Shown here: positions 47,290-64,000 of the stretch, in pieces
Layout of the letters: each line of letters opens with the position of its first letter
How positions within the stretch are numbered: the stretch's first letter is position 1
Assembly (NCBI RefSeq): GCF_964340395.1
Contig: NC_135564.1
Coordinates: forward strand, 21,345,902-21,409,901
Reading direction: 5' to 3'
Source of the DNA: Glandiceps talaboti
Lineage: Eukaryota > Hemichordata > Enteropneusta > Spengelidae
DNA length: 64,000 bases
Position numbers and translations under genes: made by a program
The notes under the pieces: model-generated
Seen by the model: the letters and a program-made list of their open reading frames with translations, nothing else
The model's database searches: none
Told to the model about the DNA's origin: nothing

Positions 47290-47529
47290 TTAACCATACA
47301 TATATATATATATTTTTAATTTGACTCAATTATGTGATAAGAAAAAAACCTGAACACTTTTCATCTGTGGTAGAAGAAAGAATAACATGTCCATAAAACT
47401 ATCTTAATTGTTATAAACTCTCATACATAAATCCAATTAATCACTAGTATTGCAAGTCCATGTATCGTCACACGGACTTGCAGTCTTTCCTGCAAAGACT
47501 TATTTTCACACGGAATCGCTAATCTTCAT

Positions 47530-47760
47530 AGTGACCTGCATTGTACAGTAGCTTTCCCAGTGACCCTAGCAACAATTAGCTTTTCCCAGGGGGTCTCACC
47601 CCAAAAACAACCTACACTGCACAGAAGCAACTTTCCCAGGGGTCACACCCCAACAACAGCCAGCGATCTCAGGGGGTCATGCCTGACAACAATCTACATT
47701 GTATAGAAGCAGCTTTCCCTGGGGTCACACCCGTCAACAAGACTCCTGGGTATCTGGACG
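47530..47760. repeat. Imperfect tandem repeat with CCCAGGGGTC cores
   Basis: Three to four diverged units of about 60-65 bp share GAAGCAGCTTTCCCAGGGGT, CACACCCCxxCAACA and CTACATTG-like segments. No coding potential. Confidence 0.6.
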
Positions 47761-48817
47761 TAGAAATAAACTGAAATTCCTCCTTCAAAACAGTCACTGG
47801 AGATTGTCGACATTATGACGCACTCGTGGTTTAAATTTTGTCGGCCTCATCCAATTTCAATTATGTCCTTTGGGATTTGAGACAATTTCTCTCAAATGAT
47901 TTGACTTAGCTGTCTGTCTGACATGAAAGTAGTCTATCTGCTAGACCTCGGATGTCCTTCCGATACAATACGACACAGGACCGAACATCGCTATCGAGGA
48001 TGGAACATCCTAAGCCCTCACTGCGAACTTCGTTCGCTTATACCGTAGTATCGAAAGAAAGCCCGAACGTCTAGCAGCAAAACTAACATGAAAGCTGTAG
48101 ACTTTAATCCGCAAAAAGGTGACTGGTTACAACCAATACCAGAATAATTGTATAATAATTCCTTATCATGATATGAGTGCTAGACAGCGTAATGTAATTA
48201 ATATGACGTAAAACCATGACATTACATTGTAGCAATTCTAGTGTAATATTTTCTTTTTGTCTTTTACTAAATGGAAACACCAAACTAATCACTTACAGGT
48301 GCAACGAAATGACTTGTTTATACAGAAAATTCATAATTTTACTGAATGTTGACAACCTTTAGGAATGAAGCCATTATATATGGGTGGAGTACTAGACTCC
48401 GAACCATTTTACATTACAAAAATGTCGTACAAACAAGCTTACGCTTAAATCGCAATTTTCCTTTATTTCAACTAGACAGTTTAAGAGATTGACCGAAAAT
48501 CATTCAGTGGCCATCCATAATGCTGAACTCTACTCTATGAAGTAAATCACACAATCCGTACACATCATTTAATATGAAAGCAATTTATTCCAATTATTCA
48601 AGTGAGTGAGGTTTATACAGGTCAGTGTCATGACAACAAAATATCAACAAATATATGTAATAACAACTATCCATCAAAAATATTTGACCAATCTAAGAAT
48701 CAAAACCGTTCACACCTGAAATCCACCACTCTTCCAATAGCCGGCCCCAGTTCACTAAACGACAATAAACAGTCCATCGTACCTGACCACCATCCCTATT
48801 ATTTCCTGCATGGACAG

Positions 48818-48912
48818 GATGCATTCAAGTCAGGATGCATTCAAGTCTGGATGCAATCAAGTCAGGATGCATTCAAGTCTGGATGCATTCAAGTCTGGAT
48901 GCATTCAAGTCA
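48818..48912. repeat. 16-bp tandem repeat
   Basis: GGATGCATTCAAGTCT/A repeats about six times inside an otherwise unremarkable region. Confidence 0.85.
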
Positions 48913-49002
48913 TTTCAAACAGTCCTGCCTTGGGACGAAAAGTGTTTGAAAAAATATTATCCCAAATCTGAGACAGACAACAATGTCAAGAATGTTATCT
49001 TT

Positions 49003-49325
<323 letters not shown>

Positions 49326-50437
49326 GTAGTCTCAGTGTTTCAGAAATTAGTTATATCAAACCAGTTGCATCCGAGGCTAATCTCAGACGTCTTTGTGATT
49401 GGACGTCTCTCCTATGAAAATGTCCTATTGTAAATAATTATCTATAAAATACATAAATAACAAGGCATTCGCAAAAAAATACATTTTTAACACATACAGT
49501 ATGTACGTGTCGTGCACTGTAACCCTCTCTGGTGTGTGCTCACAACAAACAGTAATACTGAATTAAAATTTATTTACTGCATAAGTCATATCGTGACCCT
49601 TAACCTTTACAGATCCTGTACAAATGAATTTTCCGATATTAAATGCAATGTGTCGTGTATAGACAATATAATATTGTAATTTACTCTCATCTATTACACA
49701 TATTGAGGTATAGATCAATAATCGAGACAACAAATGTTGTTGATTCTACTACGTCATGTCTACCGCAGGGCCTTTCCAAATACATTCTATATACCCGGGC
49801 CGCAGTTGTTGTGGGAAAGTATTTTGGCACTCGTCTTTTTTTAATAACCAATATAACTGAGAATGACAATATATTATGTTTCTTTTTTGAAATGTCAACT
49901 TTCATATTTTGGTTCGATTCAATATATCAGTGTATTCATTTACAGCTAACAAATATGTCGTCTGCAATATTGAATGATCAATTACGGTCATATATGGCAA
50001 GAACATGTAGCTTGCTTGTTTGTTTGTTTGCTTGTTTGTTTGCCTGTTTTGAAAGTCAACTTGAATTCCAATTGACAACGATTTTATTGTCATCACATCC
50101 CTGTTGTAGCTCCGTTGTAACTCATGTCTGCATTATTCAAAATAAATATTTGCAAGAGCAGTAAATTTCCCTTGATTGTTACTAGTCTCAAACGTTTTAC
50201 AGAATTTCGCCGTGTAGTGCGTCTTTCGGAAGGTTTTATTATCAATTTCAACCAGATTTAAGATGGGTCCATCTTTAGCTTCAAGTTGTACTCGAGGTTA
50301 CATGGACAAGACCGCCCTAAACTGGTTTATTGTCATTGTTTTAACGCTCTCAGCATTGTACTCGTTTAGTATAAGACCATGAAAAACGTTGGGGATGTCA
50401 CACTACGTTGGTGTGTTGGTAGAACCTGTGTAATTAG
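49326..50437. other. Intergenic sequence; one long frame not supported
   Basis: A plus-strand frame at 49643-50164 (173 codons) has no recognisable domain, includes a GTTT/GCTT microsatellite and has no supporting splice or codon pattern. I do not call a gene. Confidence 0.4.
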
Positions 50438-50745
50438 GGAGCCTTCAGTATTTACAAGGGGGGAGGGTCGGAGGAAATCACACATGGTCTGTTAAGAAAT
50501 ACATGACCCTCCCCATTCTCCATTTGTAAAAAGTGACCCCTCCCCCTTTGCCCCATTTTTTTGTAAAACATGACCCTCCCCATGACAATTGCATATACTG
50601 AACGTTAATCAATATTCCCATTATATGTATACATACAAATTAAATGATTTTGACTCTGTATTAGAAAGCAATATTTGTACATATAAAGTGACAAACAGCA
50701 AAAAAGTGGCTAGTGACCTTTCTCTTATAATCATACACAATCTAG

Positions 50746-50944
50746 TTAGTATCTAAAACGTGCCCACCATGTTGTGCATACTCTGTCTGATCTGGTCACT
50801 TGTAAAAGTTCCCTGATATCATTGTCATCGTCATCACCTTCACCTTCAGTATTGCCATTATCAGTGTCACTCTAATTTGACTCACTGTTACTACTTGAGT
50901 CAATACATGTATCACTGTCCGTGTTCTCTATGACATTCAAAACT

Positions 50945-50978
<34 letters not shown>

Positions 50979-51025
50979 CATCATCACTGCTACCATCACC
51001 ATCATATCTTAACAACAACATTCAT
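50746..51025 (-). pseudogene. Decayed acidic-tail reading frame, possible transposase C-terminus
   Basis: One minus-strand frame runs from about 51025 to TAA at 50746-50748, broken only by TAG at 50872-50874, which is exactly in frame. It reads poly-Asp, then LVLNVIENTDSDTCIDSSS, the stop, GEGDDDDNDIRELLQVTRSD and RVCTTWWARFRY. The change from an acidic linker to a basic/aromatic tail looks protein-like rather than random, and its place inside terminal inverted repeats suggests a transposon protein. No catalytic domain is present and I cannot name the superfamily. Confidence 0.45.
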
Positions 51026-51108
51026 GGACAGTGTGAGTGATAAAGTGAGATGGTACACTCAACACAATGCATCGTTTTATTAAACAATTCTCTTACAATA
51101 CATGTATT

Positions 51109-51998
51109 TTTTCTTCCGTAAGGGAGAGATGTATTAGTGGGTGAAAGTCTGTGTGTGTCTGTGTGTTTGTCTGTGTCATCGTTTTCTCCCAAACGGCTGG
51201 CTCAATTCAAACTAAATTTGGCACAACTGTTCTGTTGAGTATTGGCAAGAACTGGTTAAGTTTTGATAAAAACCCATGAATATTAATGAGCAATTTTAAT
51301 TAATTGATCGATCATCTGGTCCCACATGTGCTTTGTTTCGAAAGTGCGCCACCAACGTCGATGTAAGGTAAACCAGGAAGCTACGGAATGGATACATGCT
51401 GTCATTCTACACTGAGAAAGACTCTGTTTTCAGGGGTTTCAAGTGTTTGTATCGATATTTTCGTTGAATCTGAAGATTATTACATCAAAGCAAGGAGGTA
51501 AGCACTGAAAATACATATCATCTGTAAGCTTTATTGCAAAAATATAAAGTCACGATCGTCTGCTCACTTCACTCCTTTCACGCATGTATATGATCTGGAG
51601 CAGATCGTGCGTCTGTCAATCCCGATTTAAACAAGAATGTATACACTTTACCCAGGGACCAAGTAGGGCAATAATACCTTATCACTTCACTGTATTAAAG
51701 TTGTTCAACTGTTATGATGCATACCATGAAGTGTGTAAACTTTCTGATGCGTACTAGCAATGTTATGCGGGATTCAATTTCATTTATTATTTGCCGGGGA
51801 AACAGGTGTACATATCCCGGGTATGTAGGTGATCACAAAAGCCGAGTGCAGTCGAGGATGGCAAGCTTTCCTGGCATTAAAATAACGTTTTTGACAACTA
51901 ACTTTCACTGGTACTTGAAAAAATCACAGATATAGAGCTAAATTTCTTGCATAAATCAGGAAATTGCAAGACTACCCTTACGGAAGGCATTCAGTTTA
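51109..51998 (+). mobile_element. Second copy of the GTAAGGG-ended repeat, nested in the 50438-52262 element
   Basis: Starts CTTCCGTAAGGGAG, then a GTGT/CTGT run and AACGGCTGGCTCAATTCAAA (compare about 43860). Ends CCCTTACGGAAGGCATTCAG then TTTAAATCTGGTT (compare 44985-45015). The interior between differs from the 43747 copy and matches the 28920-29065 fragment instead. Confidence 0.65.
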
Positions 51999-52294
51999 AA
52001 TCTGGTTATTTTTGTATTTTGGCATGTAAAGTACTTGTAAATATAAATGTTTGAGTGCTCATCTCACTTTTACATCTCAAAACACAAAACAAATTGACAA
52101 TAATTGAATCTTCAATTTGGTCGCAAAACTACGGCGTGTAAAATGTGACCCTCCCCCAAATATTGTAATGCAAAATATGACCCTCCCCCAAGAACAGGTT
52201 TGTAAAATGTGACCCACACCCCGATTCCTCCAGCCCTCCCCCTTGTAAATACTGAAGGCTCCATTATGGCATTTTCCATTAAACATTGGCTCTG

Positions 52295-62233
<9,939 letters not shown>

Positions 62234-64000
62234 CTATAATGTAAAACATATATTTTAATTGCCACATCTATATACACGCACCCACAAACATGGTACAACA
62301 AGATGGGTTTAGATATCTGTAAAGGGGTAAATTTGTCAGCTGTACGCAATTCCTAACGGCACTGTAATGTTGATAACTAGCGTAAGCTGAATACCATGCC
62401 TCTATTGTGATCACGTGAATCCGTCAATGTTTGACGAAAGCAATGGAAACACAACATTGATAAAAAGCTTTGCCCACAGCTTAATTCAACATTTGAGTTC
62501 ATCATCGCAAAGATATGCCTGGTGGTATTTTCCAGCTGACGCATGAAACATATGGCTTTGTACAGGTCACGTCGAGAATATATCATTTCACTCTGCATGT
62601 TTTAAAATAAACGTACAGTGCCGCCGTCCACTTGTCAATAAACAAAGAACAGCATACATTTTATCTTAAAAGAACAATAATCATACATTTGAACAGCAAT
62701 ACGAACCGCCATTAACCAGAATCTGTACATTATAATTCATTGTTTGTTATGACGTATTTGTTTATCGCTCAATTGTAACTGGGTTTTTTTTTTACAAAAT
62801 AATGAGTCATTTCACTTGATATGAGTCTCTTGAATATATTTAATGGGTTTTTTTGGAGAAGAACTGACATTGAAAACAAGTTTATGGAATTCAAACATTT
62901 AATATAAACTCACAGATTGGCCTAATTTCATAAATTGTTCAAATTTGGTGAATGCTTTGGTAAAGCTGTACTGTGCGTACATAATGTTGTATATGCCCCA
63001 AGGAGTAGGTGAATAGTTAAGCTGACAGTCAACTAACTAGGAATCTAATCAACTTCACTGTTCTCTATTGTTTTTATACTGATCTGGCAGTATATTGATT
63101 TGTATATTTTTGGGGTATTAACTGTTACTGTCATACAAATCATATACATATACAGGACTATGTCATTTATTTCATCCCAGAATGTGTATTGTACGACATT
63201 GAGACTTGACTGTATAACTTTCATTTTACAAATCGCCATCATTCGATCGTCTCGCTGCAGATCACGTGAGATCCTGCGTGAATCACCAAGTGTAGCAACC
63301 AAGTATGATCACGTGACAAAGATCACCCAATTTTTTTTATCGAAGTACGGGTATGATCGTAAAAGTTTGAAATGAGTCTGTGTCGTTTCAGGCCATATGC
63401 ATCGCATTTGGTTACAGAAACTCAGGATAACTGTCCACTTTGGTTGACAGTTATCAATTTGTTTCAGGTTTAAATGAGAATAGTTTGATTATTACCTCGA
63501 AGTTAGACAATTTTCACCTACATTCACCATCTTTGCCAGTTCAAAACTATTCTAAAAGTGTGATGTACATTCTTTCTTTCTTTCTTTTTTCTTTTCTGTT
63601 CATGTTGAGCGGTAAACTAAGTCTATGCCTTGCAAACAGTTTGACAATCAAAAGAAGGTGTTACTCAGTAAAGGGTATTCTTACAAAACATGAGATCAAG
63701 ATAATGCTCTTACTCATTGCATATTTGTGAAAAGCTAGTGGTGGGAGTGTACTAAAGTGTGGGTGATATTTAGAACAGTCTCTATCAAATATGGCATAGT
63801 CACCCAGCAGCGTTGCTTACGTCAAACATGTGCCTGTTTGACAAGGTACATCACACAATGATTTTAAATTTTGAAGCGTTCCTCGATATGTTAGCACCCA
63901 CGCGGCTTTTCACATTTCCATTGTGTATACGAGTCACACAAGTCTTGAATGTCAATCGCTCCTACTACATAATACATGTATTTAATGTAATCTCGAGTTG
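62234..64000. other. PDE intron or upstream sequence; no exon found
   Basis: The exon at 62166-62233 begins with two bases of a split codon, so an earlier exon must exist. I searched this stretch on the minus strand for the rest of the GAF domain and found none. The frames at 62377-62598 and 63045-63302 do not resemble GAF sequence. The missing exons are most likely past 64000. Confidence 0.55.

Larger units (their letters stand above)
50438..52262. mobile_element. Candidate DNA transposon with terminal inverted repeats
   Basis: The left end GGAGCCTTCAGTATTTACAA then GGGGGGAGGG (50438 on) is matched in inverse at the right end, where CCCTCCCCCTTGTAAATACT then GAAGGCTCC closes at 52262. ATTA occurs just outside both ends (50433-50436 and 52263-52266), a possible target duplication. 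Both termini continue into subterminal TGACCCTCCCC-type repeats. The interior holds a decayed acidic reading frame (50746-51025, minus) and a second repeat (51109-51998). A related terminus is seen at about 28403. Confidence 0.62.

Noticed and set aside
49643-50164. 173-codon plus-strand frame
   Set aside because: No domain, no splice context, includes a GTTT/GCTT microsatellite, and lies in AT-rich intergenic DNA where such frames arise by chance.
62377-62598. Minus-strand frame as a missing PDE GAF exon
   Set aside because: The sequence does not contain GAF motifs, and no acceptor/donor pair gives the phase needed for the exon at 62166-62233.

Overview
The window is animal nuclear DNA. It is AT-rich, dense in microsatellites and minisatellites, and carries intron-rich genes with GT-AG splice sites plus non-LTR retrotransposons, a Penelope-type fragment and DNA-transposon-like repeats. 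Nothing fixes the species. The gene families and repeat load fit a marine bilaterian invertebrate (lophotrochozoan or invertebrate deuterostome). All gene models were built by hand: reading frames were joined across splice sites and the phase checked at every junction.

Layout. (1) 1957-5522, minus: four coding exons for a ~393-residue protein with an N-terminal death domain and a C-terminal half holding about five hydrophobic segments. I do not recognise this architecture. (2) ~5998-12627: two 5'-truncated non-LTR retrotransposons head to head around a tetranucleotide microsatellite. The minus-strand one has two in-frame stops; the plus-strand one has a 4-bp duplication frameshift. (3) 12.6-20.5 kb: no confident gene. 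It holds diverged repeats, a LINE 3'-end relic (14.5-15.1 kb), a perfect 25 x 25-bp minisatellite (16851-17475) and an old tandem duplication of about 0.87 kb (17.65-19.32 kb). (4) 20538-43144, plus: a complete 25-exon TRPM-family cation channel gene, ~1205 residues, with no C-terminal enzyme domain. Its introns hold a LINE relic, a Penelope GIY-YIG relic and many simple repeats. (5) 43.2-52.3 kb: intergenic. It holds an inverted-repeat-bounded element with ~145-bp internal repeats, a 39-bp minisatellite, and a ~1.8-kb DNA-transposon-like element with a decayed acidic reading frame and a second repeat nested in it. (6) 52295-62233, minus: the 3' twelve exons of a PDE11-like cyclic-nucleotide phosphodiesterase, from the end of a GAF domain through a complete catalytic domain. 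Its 5' exons lie beyond the window. TRPM and PDE are convergent.

The three host genes look unrelated in function (death-domain membrane protein, cation channel, cyclic nucleotide hydrolase), and nothing here shows co-regulation. The points most worth following are the death-domain/multi-pass protein, a perfect 70-bp-arm hairpin at 57279-57421, two separate tandem duplications of splice-donor sites, and the LINE whose two flanks carry the same mixed CATA/CCTA microsatellite.
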